Shown: positions 25,854-35,201, numbered from the stretch's first letter. The stretch is 64,000 nucleotides of DNA from Limnobaculum parvum (GCF_003096015.2 NZ_CP029185.2:2638001-2702000), one strand, 5' to 3'. Translations and numbers: made by a program. Notes: a model not told the origin generated them from the letters alone.

Positions 25854-27271
25854 AATCCAATCACCTCCAGACGTAATTCATCAAACAGTGCAACGCTGCG
25901 TTTATCGATGGCGATATTTTCTGATTGATATTCTGGTTGTTGATCTGGAGCACGGGTAATCGCCGCTTCAATAGCTATTTCAGCTAAGCCACTGGTGTTG
26001 CTGTAAATAGGCCCCAGCATACGTTGTAAAATGATGTCATCACCAATACCCAGCGTTTCGCCATAACTCAGCACCGCTTTTTTAATATTGTTAATGACAT
26101 CCTGCGGCAGCGTTTCTTCATCATATAGCCCGGTGACATTAATTTTGATCCAGGCGTATTTCTGGCTTGGCCTTGAGAAGCTAATTTGCTGACCATCACC
26201 ATTTTCGTCTTTCACCATCACGCTATTTGAACCAAAAGTTTCGATACCCGCTGGCTTATATTTCCATAAGGCCTCTGCAACACTTTGGGTATCGCCGCCA
26301 ACGACCAGCGCCTCAAAACCATGCGGTGGAATGCCATCTTCAGACATGCTATTCGTGCGGTTTTCAAAAATATAAACCTCACTGACGCCAGTAACTTCCT
26401 GAATCAGTCGAGCACGAATCGCTTTAACGGTTGCCGAACCGGTTACCTGACGGGACTGTTCAAAACGCAGTCGAAGTTCAGCATCACTTTCTCGTTCCCG
26501 ACCAATCACTCCATCATTCAGGTTTGAAATGGCATCCCAACCGCTGCGTGGGGTAACGATTTCCGTTAACGCTCCCGCAGGCAGAACCTTTCGTCCCTCT
26601 TCCATCGCAATAAAGCGGGCAGGAGAACCAATTTGGGCTAGCGTTAAATGTGCACCAACCGAAAGTGCGAAAGGCGTAAAACCATCCGCAGCATAGATAC
26701 GTAATGCTTTCTCTTTTATTTCATAACGCAGAATTTTGGCGTTTAACTGCTCACCAAAACCCTCTGCAATTTGCCCCACTGTTGCATGATTTTCTGAACG
26801 ATACTTAAACAGCACACCGCTAATATTGATGGCGTACTCCGTATTATCCTTAGCATCAATGTCAATCAGGGTATCAATCGCATTAGCCCGGCTGATAACC
26901 ACATCCAATACGCTTTGGTAGCGTTGGCTTCCATCCGTTGCCTGAGCACCACTTTTCAGTAACGTTGACTCTCGACCATATGCCGCGGCAATCACCTGAG
27001 TTGACGTGGCCGCAAATCGGGTGATCCCTACGTAAGACACGGCACCATCCAGCGACACACCCTCCGCACTAAATGGATACATAGAGTGATAGGTATCCTG
27101 AGCTTGCTCATAGATATTGGCTAATGCTTCAGCCCAAATGCCTTCAAGCTGTCCAATAACCGAGTCAGGCTGAGTATTGATTGGCCCAAAACGATTGATC
27201 AGTAAGCGGTCATACTCTTTTTTCAGTTCAGCTAACCGTTTGATTGTGTAGCCATCTTTAGTTAAAGCCAT
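25850..27271 (-). CDS. Baseplate J-like wedge protein, 473 aa
   Basis: Baseplate wedge protein (Mu gp47 / P2 gpJ family). It contains the conserved opening (PDSVIGQLEGIWAEAL, SLDGAVSYVGITR) and the core RSGWDAISNLNDGVIGRERE with SDAELRLRFEQSRQVTGSAT, the most conserved stretch of the J family. The length is normal. Its ATG overlaps the stop of the preceding gene by one base. Confidence 0.93.
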   Translation of the reverse strand: MALTKDGYTIKRLAELKKEYDRLLINRFGPINTQPDSVIGQLEGIWAEALANIYEQAQDTYHSMYPFSAEGVSLDGAVSYVGITRFAATSTQVIAAAYGRESTLLKSGAQATDGSQRYQSVLDVVISRANAIDTLIDIDAKDNTEYAINISGVLFKYRSENHATVGQIAEGFGEQLNAKILRYEIKEKALRIYAADGFTPFALSVGAHLTLAQIGSPARFIAMEEGRKVLPAGALTEIVTPRSGWDAISNLNDGVIGRERESDAELRLRFEQSRQVTGSATVKAIRARLIQEVTGVSEVYIFENRTNSMSEDGIPPHGFEALVVGGDTQSVAEALWKYKPAGIETFGSNSVMVKDENGDGQQISFSRPSQKYAWIKINVTGLYDEETLPQDVINNIKKAVLSYGETLGIGDDIILQRMLGPIYSNTSGLAEIAIEAAITRAPDQQPEYQSENIAIDKRSVALFDELRLEVIGL

Positions 27272-27624
27272 TATTGTTTACCTTTATATTTGACTAAACC
27301 ATAAGGCGTTTTAACGGCAAACTGCACGGTTAACTGCCGGGTTTGCCGGTCAAAATCGTAGTTAAATTGTTCGATCTCCTGTACGCCATCCACTTCATTG
27401 ATGCTATTTTTTAACGCCGCCAGAGCGCCATTCAGTGTGATGTGTTTTCCCAAAATCTGCTGGAGATAAGGCGTACCAAATTCGGTATTTAAAAACCACT
27501 CACCTTTCCATAATTTCAGCTTGACCTGAAGTTGTTGATGTACACGTTCTGCCCCATCAACCCATAGCAGGTCGTTACGTTGCAGTTCGAGATCGCCCGT
27601 AGTATCAAGTTTTAGATCTATCAT
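27271..27624 (-). CDS. Baseplate protein, gp46/W-like, 117 aa
   Basis: Small wedge protein in the T4 gp25/Mu gp46 position, immediately before J. It begins with a strand-rich DLELQRNDLLWVDGAE, then a helix with VKLKLWKGEWFLNTEFGTPY, the pattern of this family (W-x-W/G-E-x-x, then G-x-P). Contractile machines use this protein to start sheath assembly. Confidence 0.82.
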   Translation of the reverse strand: MIDLKLDTTGDLELQRNDLLWVDGAERVHQQLQVKLKLWKGEWFLNTEFGTPYLQQILGKHITLNGALAALKNSINEVDGVQEIEQFNYDFDRQTRQLTVQFAVKTPYGLVKYKGKQ

Positions 27625-28286
27625 TGAGCGGATCCTGTTGAAGGCCCATCATGTTCGCGATGGGTATGTTGAGTTAATGAAATACCGCTGCCCTGAACAT
27701 CCCCTGTTGCCTTCACCGTTCCGTTAATTGTGGCACCACCGGTGCCGGACATTCCTGCCTGATAGCTCAGCTTGCCTTCGGTGGTTAATAAACCTTTATT
27801 CAGGGTTTCAGGTGTGGTTATCTCCACACCCGCCGGAGCATTAATCAGCAACTTGCCATCTTCCGTCAGGGCTACATAGGCTTCACCAAAATAGAGTTGC
27901 ATCTGGTCATTTTCGGCACCGCGACCTTTCGCGGCGCCAAAACCACCGACAATGCAATAAGCATCAGTGAGCGAAAAACGGCGTTCATCATCGCTGTCGT
28001 CCACTGCCTGCTGACAAAAAACCAGCAGACATTTATCGCCAGGTCTTACCGGGCCTTTAACGCCGGCAACATCTCCGGCGAAGCGTGGCCACATTACTGG
28101 GATATTGGGGATGACGGGGTAATCGATTTTACTCCCATCACTAAACCGCTTTTGTGGTATTGGTTTCACACATGCAATACCTGCGTTATAGCTCTCAATG
28201 ATCCCGTTGACTGCCGTGTTGATTTGGCTATTTTCTGCTTGCACGATAGATTGCAATGCTTGTAATAAATTATTATTTTCTGCCAT
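27621..28286 (-). CDS. Baseplate spike, Gp138-N type, 221 aa
   Basis: Membrane-piercing spike at the tip of the tube. It has an N-terminal OB-fold domain (GIACVKPIPQKRF to PGDKCLLVFCQQAVD), a beta-helical middle (EDGKLLINAPAGVEITTPET), and a C-terminal tip QHTHREHDGPSTG. The H-x-H pair is the site that binds a metal ion in phage spikes. I use the ATG at 28286: it has TAAGG 7 bases upstream and sits 8 bases after the previous stop, unlike the in-frame start 33 bases earlier inside that gene. Confidence 0.82.
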   Translation of the reverse strand: MAENNNLLQALQSIVQAENSQINTAVNGIIESYNAGIACVKPIPQKRFSDGSKIDYPVIPNIPVMWPRFAGDVAGVKGPVRPGDKCLLVFCQQAVDDSDDERRFSLTDAYCIVGGFGAAKGRGAENDQMQLYFGEAYVALTEDGKLLINAPAGVEITTPETLNKGLLTTEGKLSYQAGMSGTGGATINGTVKATGDVQGSGISLTQHTHREHDGPSTGSAQ

Positions 28287-28294
28287 TTTTAACC

Positions 28295-29236
28295 TTATCC
28301 AATTGCTTTTAATTGGCACTCAGTTAACCAATCATCCTCATGAGTATCCCCCCGGTGCACTACTGTTTCAGCCCGAAAAAAAGCTCTGGGACGACGAGTA
28401 TTGCTACTATCAATTAACGGATCTAATAGCAGAACATTACTTTCTAATCCGACATAGCAACCAGGGTATATCCGTGGTTGTAATAGGCAATTAACCTTAT
28501 AACCATCGATTTGAAAATGTTCCCCCTCTTTTAAACTTTCAGATAAAACCATTCCGGATGGCGGAGAGCTATCACCTTGGGATTTCTTACGCGTTGCATC
28601 AATAATTCTTTCAGGAATATTAATTAATCCATTTTCTGGTGTCAGAACTACAATTTCATCACCAAAAGGTCTATTTTTATCCAGTATTTGAATTTCATTA
28701 TTTTGTATGGACCACGTTAATCCAAGGTAATTACAAATCTCACTCATTGCTCCTTCAGCTTTACCACAGAATGAATATCCGCCAGAATAAAATTTATCGA
28801 TTAGATTTTTAGGTAATGGTTTAACTGGAATCGCAAAAGATGCCATCACATCATCAAGTATTGATAGTGCTGATGTTCCTTTCATATAACTTAGAGATAT
28901 CTTCGTATCTCTTAATGGTAAAATACCGTCACGAACAGATAATTCAGTGATAATGTCATTGCCTACACTAATGGTCCATGCGCTGACAACAGACCCCGTA
29001 AATATTGTTACAGCACCGATATCATTTTTATAACCAGCCTTCAAAATAACATTATTATTAACACGTTCAACAACACTACGAGTTTGTTTATTCATGTTAT
29101 ATACTTTTAATGTCAATTTATTAGTTGATTTATCATTATCTTTTTCTATAGAAAAAGAAAAACGCAAATCATTAATAATAACGGCATTACCATTAGCCTC
29201 GCCGACTATTAGTTCAGCGACACGATCAAATAGCAT
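28295..29236 (-). CDS. Baseplate hub protein, 313 aa
   Basis: Between the plug and spike genes, where contractile tails carry the hub (gp27/gp44-like). The N-terminus is beta-rich (NDLRFSFSIEKDNDKSTNKL, VYNMNKQTRSVVE), then ILKAGYKNDIGAVTIFTGSV, a pattern found in phage hub and late-control D-type proteins. The middle has SALSILDDVMASF and WSIQNNEIQIL. The assignment rests on position and these patterns. Confidence 0.75.
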   Translation of the reverse strand: MLFDRVAELIVGEANGNAVIINDLRFSFSIEKDNDKSTNKLTLKVYNMNKQTRSVVERVNNNVILKAGYKNDIGAVTIFTGSVVSAWTISVGNDIITELSVRDGILPLRDTKISLSYMKGTSALSILDDVMASFAIPVKPLPKNLIDKFYSGGYSFCGKAEGAMSEICNYLGLTWSIQNNEIQILDKNRPFGDEIVVLTPENGLINIPERIIDATRKKSQGDSSPPSGMVLSESLKEGEHFQIDGYKVNCLLQPRIYPGCYVGLESNVLLLDPLIDSSNTRRPRAFFRAETVVHRGDTHEDDWLTECQLKAIG

Positions 29237-29270
29237 ATCGCCACCTTATTATATTAAATGAAATAAAAAT

Positions 29271-29591
29271 TTAGTTATAATTTCGATAAATAAGAATATG
29301 GTCATTACCCAAAGAATAAAAATCAGGTCTCGATTTACCACTATTATTATCATAAAAAATAAAATCACCTGCAGGTGAATTAAGATTGTAACGTGACAAC
29401 AAGGGAGTGTTCTTTACTAGTTTAACACCACTAATAATAACATCCCGATTGCGTTGATATATATCTAAAGACCAATATCCTGAATATTCATTCCAATAAA
29501 CTCTTAGTGAACATGTTTCCGTATCTAAAATAACATCTAATCGTTGATCGGCTAATCCAGCAATCAACGGTACTTTCATATATTTCGCCAT
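29271..29591 (-). CDS. Baseplate plug family protein (DUF6983-like), 106 aa
   Basis: Short beta-sandwich protein with L-x-V-x-W-N-x-x-x-G-Y-W, I-Y-Q-R-N-R-D-V-I and a C-terminal YSLGNDHILIYRN. This fits the small plug-type protein found between Dit-like and hub genes in ZF40-like myovirus tails. The exact role is inferred from gene order. Confidence 0.72.
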   Translation of the reverse strand: MAKYMKVPLIAGLADQRLDVILDTETCSLRVYWNEYSGYWSLDIYQRNRDVIISGVKLVKNTPLLSRYNLNSPAGDFIFYDNNSGKSRPDFYSLGNDHILIYRNYN

Positions 29592-29610
29592 CTTACCGCC
29601 TGTTGATTAA

Positions 29611-30291
29611 TCACCATGGTCGACCAGTGTTGACGGGCTGACATCCTTCAGGACCACATGAACCATTAAAGGTCGTATCCGCACCTTTCTCTGTTTCTCC
29701 TGAAGCGGGTTCACAGGGTACTTTACCTCTATTTTTTTCAGGTGAAGACTTACGTGAGGTTTCAGCCGAGTCGCTATTTTCTGCATTGATACCTGCATCC
29801 TCAGCACTAACTAATAGCGTTGAAACACACCGAACATGGGTGAATGTTGCAGTAAACTCAATACAATCACCCGCTTCTACGGTGCGTGGAATATTCAAAC
29901 TCGTTAGAACCATATCAGGATAATATTTATATTGGGTATAAACAGTAACGGGCCGTTTTTCATCCATTAACTTGTATAATTTATCAAATGCTTGTTGAAC
30001 CATAGACTCAGTACCTAAACCCAAATCCATCCGTTCAATCAATCCACCTAGCTTTCCATGAATTGATGCATTACTAATAATGCCTGTCATTTGTAACGTA
30101 TCAGGCTTTCTCTGAACATGATCGCTTACTGGCTCCCCTTTTTCTACGGGATTGGAAGTTGTTTCCGCTGTCCATGAATGAACTTCATTCGTGACAACTT
30201 CAAACTCCATATTCATGTAATCGCCATATATACTTATAACGCTATTTTTTTTATTGATAAATTTTGCTAGTACTCCCCAAATTTGGCTCAT
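29611..30291 (-). CDS. Dit-like baseplate protein, 226 aa
   Basis: The N-terminal domain (about 1-165) resembles the Dit/LysM-like baseplate protein that follows the tape measure in this tail type. Seen are SWTAETTSNPVEKGEPVSDH and KPDTLQMTGIISNA, the V-x-x-G-x-x-x-x-D-H...P family pattern. The last 60 residues are Ser/Glu/Lys/Gly rich with CGPEGC near the end and look disordered. Its ATG overlaps the tape-measure stop. Confidence 0.78.
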   Translation of the reverse strand: MSQIWGVLAKFINKKNSVISIYGDYMNMEFEVVTNEVHSWTAETTSNPVEKGEPVSDHVQRKPDTLQMTGIISNASIHGKLGGLIERMDLGLGTESMVQQAFDKLYKLMDEKRPVTVYTQYKYYPDMVLTSLNIPRTVEAGDCIEFTATFTHVRCVSTLLVSAEDAGINAENSDSAETSRKSSPEKNRGKVPCEPASGETEKGADTTFNGSCGPEGCQPVNTGRPW

Positions 30292-32261
30292 TAATTAAGC
30301 CCCCTATTCACTTCATTAATTAGACTCGCTTGGCTTTCATTAGCACCTTTAGTAACGGCTTTAGTCACTGAGTTAGCCAATGCTTGCGGAGTATTAGCAG
30401 TAACATGAACATCAATTTTTTGATTACTAACAATGTTGTTATTATTAGTAACGCCAGCTACAGCTTTTGTCGATAATACAGGAACACCAAAACTTTCATT
30501 TTTAGTTAACTGGCCAATACTTTGATTAGGTTCTGTTAATTTTTCAGCCAATTTTTTGGCCTTTGGATTAATCGTTAACTGACCAGATTTAGTTTGAGAT
30601 GAATTTAACTGACCAATACTTTGATTGTATTCTGTTAATTTTTCAGCAAAAAGTTTAGCCTTTGGATCAAGAGCTAATGCATCAGGCTTAGTTTGAGATG
30701 AATCTTGTTGAGGTTTATTATTTTCACTTTTGGGATCGGTAGAACCCAAAAAATCTAAAATACCAGGACTCATAGATTTGAATGGTTGAAGAAAATAATC
30801 AATCGCTCCTTTTATTGATTCCTTAAAACTATCAATGATATTTAAAATACCAGAACATAGCTGTTCAAAACCCGCTTGAATCTTATCTTTATCCAGCGTG
30901 AACAAACCGGATATAATCGTTCCCAACCCCTTAGCTGAAGTCATAAAACCTGAGAATATTAATTTAACATTTTCCCAAATATTTTGTAATGACGTTAAAT
31001 AATTATCCCACGGGCCGATTAAACTACCGATAACTGAATCTTCACCCTTAATCCAATGATAGGCATCCACCAATGCGAAGATTGCTGCAATAATAGCCCA
31101 GATAGGCCAACTAACACCGAAGAGAATGCCCCGAAGAACGCTAAAACTTGTTTTTAAAATATTAATAACAGGTCCCAGTTTTCCCAATGTAGAAATAAAA
31201 GATAGAATCAGACCTACCGATTTCCCGGCAAATACAAGTCCTATAACACTGGCAATAAGTCCTAAGGCATTTTCAACACTACCACAGTTAACAATCAACC
31301 AATTGATAGCTTTCTCAACTAAGTCAAATCCTTTAATAAACATATTTGAAACTTTAGTAATAACACCACTGCGGTTTTCTAAAGCAAAAATAAGCTCATC
31401 CCAACGATTACTGACTTTAGTAACAGCATCACTCCATTTCATCGGCAACTGATCAACGCCTTTTTGCATTCCAGGTGCGGATTTCTTTAATGCCTTATCT
31501 AATTGAGCGCCAGTGATTTTTCCTTGCTTAGCCATTGACTGCAGTTGTTTAGTTGATACCCCCAAATTGGCGGCCAACTCACTTAATGTTTTTTCACTTA
31601 AATGTGATAAAAACCCAGTCATCGCCGTAGCATCTATCTTTCCTTTTTTAAAAGATGAGGCCAATTCTTTTAGAGCTGCCGATTGTTTTTCCGAACTCCC
31701 AGTTCCAAGCTTAAGTGCATTAGACATTGCATTCAGTGTATTAGTCACTTCAGCAGGTGATTTCAGCATTAATTTACTATTTTTAGCCAGATCAACATAA
31801 GCATCGCCATAAGCTTGGATAGGCATGCGTGCTTTATTAGCCTGCTGAGTTAAATAATAGATTCCGTCAGCTGAATCACAAAAGAGTTGAGGTAACCCTT
31901 TAATTCTTTGCTGTAAATCTTGAAGTTGATTCGCACTACTGGCCAAAGATTTTAATGATAATTTATTATCAAACCATCCATTTACTTTACTAAATCCTTT
32001 AATTACTTTATCTGAAGCATCACTTAATTTTTCAGCCCAGGATTTACTTTTTTTCTCCGAATCCTGAAGTTTATAATTAATCTGATTAATGTTTACACTA
32101 ATTGCATTAACTGTATTAGCTGATATAAAACTTTGAGCAATATTAACCTGAGAAACCTTTTGGTTAATCACCGTTATTTGATGAGTTAGTTTCCCCAACA
32201 TGGCAGATAATGCGTTATACATTGCAATATGTTCTGATGATATTGTCGCCAGACTACTCAT
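30291..32261 (-). CDS. Tail tape measure protein, 656 aa
   Basis: Sets tube length. It contains a tape-measure N-terminal domain (QIQAYGDAYVDLAKNSK-like region, then GTGSSEKQSAALKELASSF, SEKTLSELAANLGVSTKQL). A hydrophobic central segment (about 335-400) is followed by a Lys/Asn/Gln-rich tail with two tandem copies of a 20-residue unit ending LTE-x-NQSIGQL. From length, a tube of roughly 90-100 nm would be expected (family rule of about 0.15 nm per residue). The ATG overlaps the stop of the predicted frameshift product as ATGA. Confidence 0.88.
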   Translation of the reverse strand: MSSLATISSEHIAMYNALSAMLGKLTHQITVINQKVSQVNIAQSFISANTVNAISVNINQINYKLQDSEKKSKSWAEKLSDASDKVIKGFSKVNGWFDNKLSLKSLASSANQLQDLQQRIKGLPQLFCDSADGIYYLTQQANKARMPIQAYGDAYVDLAKNSKLMLKSPAEVTNTLNAMSNALKLGTGSSEKQSAALKELASSFKKGKIDATAMTGFLSHLSEKTLSELAANLGVSTKQLQSMAKQGKITGAQLDKALKKSAPGMQKGVDQLPMKWSDAVTKVSNRWDELIFALENRSGVITKVSNMFIKGFDLVEKAINWLIVNCGSVENALGLIASVIGLVFAGKSVGLILSFISTLGKLGPVINILKTSFSVLRGILFGVSWPIWAIIAAIFALVDAYHWIKGEDSVIGSLIGPWDNYLTSLQNIWENVKLIFSGFMTSAKGLGTIISGLFTLDKDKIQAGFEQLCSGILNIIDSFKESIKGAIDYFLQPFKSMSPGILDFLGSTDPKSENNKPQQDSSQTKPDALALDPKAKLFAEKLTEYNQSIGQLNSSQTKSGQLTINPKAKKLAEKLTEPNQSIGQLTKNESFGVPVLSTKAVAGVTNNNNIVSNQKIDVHVTANTPQALANSVTKAVTKGANESQASLINEVNRGLN

Positions 32262-32871
32262 ATGCGACTCTCCTGTTGCGTTTTAGACTGTATTGCGTCA
32301 CGCATATCTAATAACGCATTAATTTTTAATAGATCCTCTACACAGATAGAACCTGATTTTACAGATTCAAGTGTAACAAGTTGGGCCATAATTGGACGCC
32401 AAATCCATAACTCATCTTCAAGGTCGGAACTAAGTTCTCCAACATCATTACTACTAACTACACTTTCGCTACTTCTGCTGTATGGCTTCCAAAATGGCTG
32501 GCCAATTGTTCGATAAAAGGGGCAAAATTCAATTTCAATACCTCCCAGACCAGAAGATAGAAATCGAGTAAATTATCTACCGTAAAACAGAAATTCATAT
32601 CCGCTGGAGAAGCAATTTTTCTTTTATTTTCGACTGAATAAGTAGCCGAGACAGACAAAATTGGAAATAAAATATCTTCATGCGTTTTTTCATCCAATCC
32701 CGAGAAAAGCTCTAAAATTGATGAGTTATGAACCTCTCCACCTTGCCCCATCAGAGCAAGACCCGGTGCAACAACAGATTTTAATTTGAGTAATAAGCGG
32801 CCTGCGTCAAATGCATTCATTTTTCCTGCTGTAAACTCACGATTACCAATAATAAAAGTTTCAACTTGCAT
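32258..32871 (-). CDS. Predicted -1 frameshift chaperone fusion (G/GT-like), 204 aa
   Basis: Translation starts at 32871 in the chaperone gene. At CCCTTTT (32515-32521, leftward; zero frame C CCT TTT) a -1 slip would join the first 119 residues to an 85-residue extension ending at a TGA at 32258. The extension is protein-like (GELSSDLEDELWIWRPIMA, then CVEDLLKINALLDMRDAIQ). Its W-I-W-R-P core matches DUF6889-type proteins found at this position. It has no good start codon of its own and its stop overlaps the tape-measure ATG. This mirrors lambda G/GT and its relatives. The heptamer is seen; the slip is inference. Confidence 0.72.
32458..32871 (-). CDS. Tail assembly chaperone, 137 aa
   Basis: Stands between tube and tape measure, where the tail chaperone sits in all long-tailed phages. 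It is mostly helical after a short beta start (MQVETFIIGNREF), with GRLLLKLKSVVAPGLALM and a C-terminal DNLLDFYLLVWEVLKLNFAPF. AGGAGAAATAAG-type spacing before the ATG is good (GGAG 7 bases upstream). It overlaps the frameshift extension described separately. Confidence 0.82.
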   Translation of the reverse strand: MQVETFIIGNREFTAGKMNAFDAGRLLLKLKSVVAPGLALMGQGGEVHNSSILELFSGLDEKTHEDILFPILSVSATYSVENKRKIASPADMNFCFTVDNLLDFYLLVWEVLKLNFAPFIEQLASHFGSHTAEVAKV

Positions 32872-32884
32872 CTTATTTCTCCAT

Positions 32885-32907
32885 AAAAAAGGGGGGAATC
32901 CCCCCTA
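32885..32907 (-). terminator. Intrinsic terminator between tube and chaperone genes
   Basis: Leftward, GGGGGG-ATT-CCCCCC is followed by six U, 70 bases after the tube stop. Inside a co-directional operon it would cut transcription after sheath and tube and lower expression of the tape measure and baseplate genes. Confidence 0.82.
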
Positions 32908-32974
32908 TTAAAATTATTGATTCAATAATAAAGTGATAATTAAATTAATTTTTCATTATCAATTAGATAGAATA

Positions 32975-33412
32975 TTAGTTACCACCAACAAAGATTTTTA
33001 AATCAGCACATTCAAGCACCCAGGATCTAGCCCCAACAGAATCGCCAAAAGAAATTTCAGGAAGCGCTTTTAACCACGCCTGACCGGCGGAACATAATGT
33101 ACGACCATTGCCATCATTTACACTCACCGATAGCACTGGAGAACCATCTTCGTTGAAGTTATCTACATAGAACAATTCGGAAAGCTCATCATTCACCTTA
33201 CTGGTTTGCAGTAACTTAAGCTCAATGGCTCCTGATTTATTTGCGTTCCGTACTCGAGCGACTCCCCCATCAATACCCACTTTAGTTGTGTATAATTGTG
33301 CCGCACGCTTAACAGTGATCGCATCACCGTCACTAAAACCAGAAATCAGAACCGGACCTACGGTAACAAAAACCTGATCGCCTTTATAAGTACCTGTTAA
33401 TTCAGCTGCCAT
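32975..33412 (-). CDS. Tail tube protein (DUF3277-like), 145 aa
   Basis: Inner tube of the contractile tail. It is beta-rich, with GPVLISGFSDGDAITVKRAA near the start, then TKVGIDGGVARVRNANKSGAIELKLLQ, the typical fold of tube proteins (G-x-x-x-x-x-N-x-x-x-G-x-x-x-x-x-L). The size and position next to the sheath fit. AAGGAG precedes the ATG. A terminator right after it fits a highly expressed structural protein. Confidence 0.85.
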   Translation of the reverse strand: MAAELTGTYKGDQVFVTVGPVLISGFSDGDAITVKRAAQLYTTKVGIDGGVARVRNANKSGAIELKLLQTSKVNDELSELFYVDNFNEDGSPVLSVSVNDGNGRTLCSAGQAWLKALPEISFGDSVGARSWVLECADLKIFVGGN

Positions 33413-33429
33413 AGTTTAGTTTCTCCTTA

Positions 33430-34512
33430 TTATTGTAATTCGTACGACAGATTGCCGTTGATGTTAGTTAGATGAATAGCACCCGCCAGACGAGCAGAGA
33501 ATGCTAAATTCAGAATACGGTCGGCTTTGTCCTGGAATGGAACATCAACACTGCGTGGATAAGTCACGACGAAGCCTTTGACATTATTGCCATCTGCATC
33601 GATTTCATCCGGTGCAATACCGCCAACGCGTTGGCCTTCAATCAAGCAACCGGTCAGGTTGTTCACAATCAGCGCGATACCACCATCGGTATAAGGCACT
33701 TTATTGCGGTTGATCATCAACGTACTCAGGCTGGTTTGAATGGTATCAGCCAACCAATCACGGAAGCGGATCACATCTACCCACTCGCCGCTGACCACTT
33801 TACCCGGCGTTGTCAGATAAATTTGTGGCGCAAAACGTTCGAAGGTATTACCGCCCTTCTTAAGGATGGTTTGCTGTTCAGTTGCGCTCCAGTCAGAAGC
33901 TTCCACAGCCGAAAGTTGTTTCAGAGCCCAAGTTTCACCACCCGGAGCAATTGTAAAGCAGCGACCCATCCAGGCCATTTCCAGATACTGATCCGCTGCA
34001 TGTTTATCAACGATAACCGCAGTACGCAGGTAGTTTTTAGCCGCTAGCGAAGACAGGACATCTGTCGTGCTACTGGCATCAGTAATTGCCACTTCAGCGC
34101 TGGAGGTAAAGAACATTTTGGTTTGAGTTTCAGCCCATTCTGCCGCTGCTAATTGCAGTGCAGGAGTGCGTTGAGTCAGCGCAAAACCGTACCAGTTAGC
34201 ATCTTCAGCCTGAATAGCTGACAATTGTGCAGCCAGCGTATTGGCAACCACCTTCCCATCAGCACCAACATCCAAACGACCTACTTTGCACATTTGTGGC
34301 CGTGGCGTTTGGCTGAATACTGCACGCAGGGCTTTCAGTACGTCTGCCGGGAGGTTATCTTCCTGAGCAGCATTGTAATCAAGATAGACACGAACACGTT
34401 CAGTGAACGTGGTTAATGGAGCAATAATCATTGGTACGCCAAAAACACCGCGCGGTACGCTGGTAGTACTTAGTGCAATATTTACATTCACAATCTGATT
34501 CAGAGAACCCAT
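33430..34512 (-). CDS. Contractile tail sheath (DUF3383-like), 360 aa
   Basis: Outer sheath that contracts to drive the tube. It begins MGSLNQIVNVNIALSTTSVP, has the early VPMIIAPLTTFTERVRVY strand region, a central variable domain, and the conserved C-terminal end VDVPFQDKADRILNLAFSAR with GAIHLTNINGNLSYEL, as in DUF3383 family sheaths of ZF40-like myoviruses. GAGG is 7 bases from the ATG. Its presence shows the particle is contractile (R-type). Confidence 0.88.
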   Translation of the reverse strand: MGSLNQIVNVNIALSTTSVPRGVFGVPMIIAPLTTFTERVRVYLDYNAAQEDNLPADVLKALRAVFSQTPRPQMCKVGRLDVGADGKVVANTLAAQLSAIQAEDANWYGFALTQRTPALQLAAAEWAETQTKMFFTSSAEVAITDASSTTDVLSSLAAKNYLRTAVIVDKHAADQYLEMAWMGRCFTIAPGGETWALKQLSAVEASDWSATEQQTILKKGGNTFERFAPQIYLTTPGKVVSGEWVDVIRFRDWLADTIQTSLSTLMINRNKVPYTDGGIALIVNNLTGCLIEGQRVGGIAPDEIDADGNNVKGFVVTYPRSVDVPFQDKADRILNLAFSARLAGAIHLTNINGNLSYELQ

Positions 34513-34516
34513 TGTT

Positions 34517-35014
34517 TTACCTCGTTAAGTTAATCATGATTTCGCTACCATCAGTGGCAGCATGGATATTATCAATGACGCTAATCGCGTCCTTGATAAT
34601 GACAGAATAGTGGATGAACAAACTCAGATAGGTTTCCGAGTTTGGAGTCCATTCAGCGTCTTCTTTCATTTCTGTTTTAAGTTGAGCGCTGCCTTCTACT
34701 CCGATTTGTGCCAGTTGAAACCGCTCTGACACGGATACTTTTCTCAGTCTGTCGCTGAGTTTATTTAATTGCTCCACTACCCCCTCTCCACGGTAGTGAA
34801 TCGCAATTTCAGCTCGACGTTGGCCACGGATGATCAAATAGCCTTGTTCATCGACCTCCTGCCCAACTTCATCGCTCATGCCTAATGCCTTACAAGAAAC
34901 CATACTCAATTCGGCATAGGGTTCTTCCGGTACGGCTTCCCCCTTAACAATCAAGCTGGCGTCCAGCAGGGGTTGCAGCAAGTTTTTCAACTGCTGTTCA
35001 ATGCTTATCGCCAT
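34517..35014 (-). CDS. Neck/tail terminator protein (LIC_12616-like), 165 aa
   Basis: First gene of the tail operon and the usual cap that ends tube and sheath growth. It is mixed alpha/beta, with IEQQLKNLLQPLLDASLIVK at the start and YLIIRGQRRAEIAIHYRGEG in the middle, as in phage neck terminator proteins. Tailocins keep this cap although they have no head. It lies 39 bases downstream of terminator T2 of leader A. Confidence 0.72.
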   Translation of the reverse strand: MAISIEQQLKNLLQPLLDASLIVKGEAVPEEPYAELSMVSCKALGMSDEVGQEVDEQGYLIIRGQRRAEIAIHYRGEGVVEQLNKLSDRLRKVSVSERFQLAQIGVEGSAQLKTEMKEDAEWTPNSETYLSLFIHYSVIIKDAISVIDNIHAATDGSEIMINLTR

Positions 35015-35053
35015 GAAAACCTCAAGAATTGATATTCAGTAGATGGGATAAAT

Positions 35054-35079
35054 AAAAAAGCCCCGCATTATGCGAGGCT
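35054..35079 (-). terminator. Leader A, terminator T2
   Basis: Leftward stem AGCCTCGCA/TGCGGGGCT (one U-G) followed by six U, 40 bases before the tail operon's first ATG. Confidence 0.85.
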
Positions 35080-35201
35080 GGTGTTGGTTGTTAGAACAGT
35101 CACTATTGTTAAATAACCAACAAAATAACAACTTTAATAAGCCATAATAATTGCGTAAAAAATGACATAAGACCATCAATAAAGATAAGAAGCCGGATAG
35201 C

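Noticed and set aside
32262..32516. Rightward 84-codon ORF over the chaperone/tape-measure junction
   Set aside because: Antisense to the frameshift extension, which explains why this strand is open.
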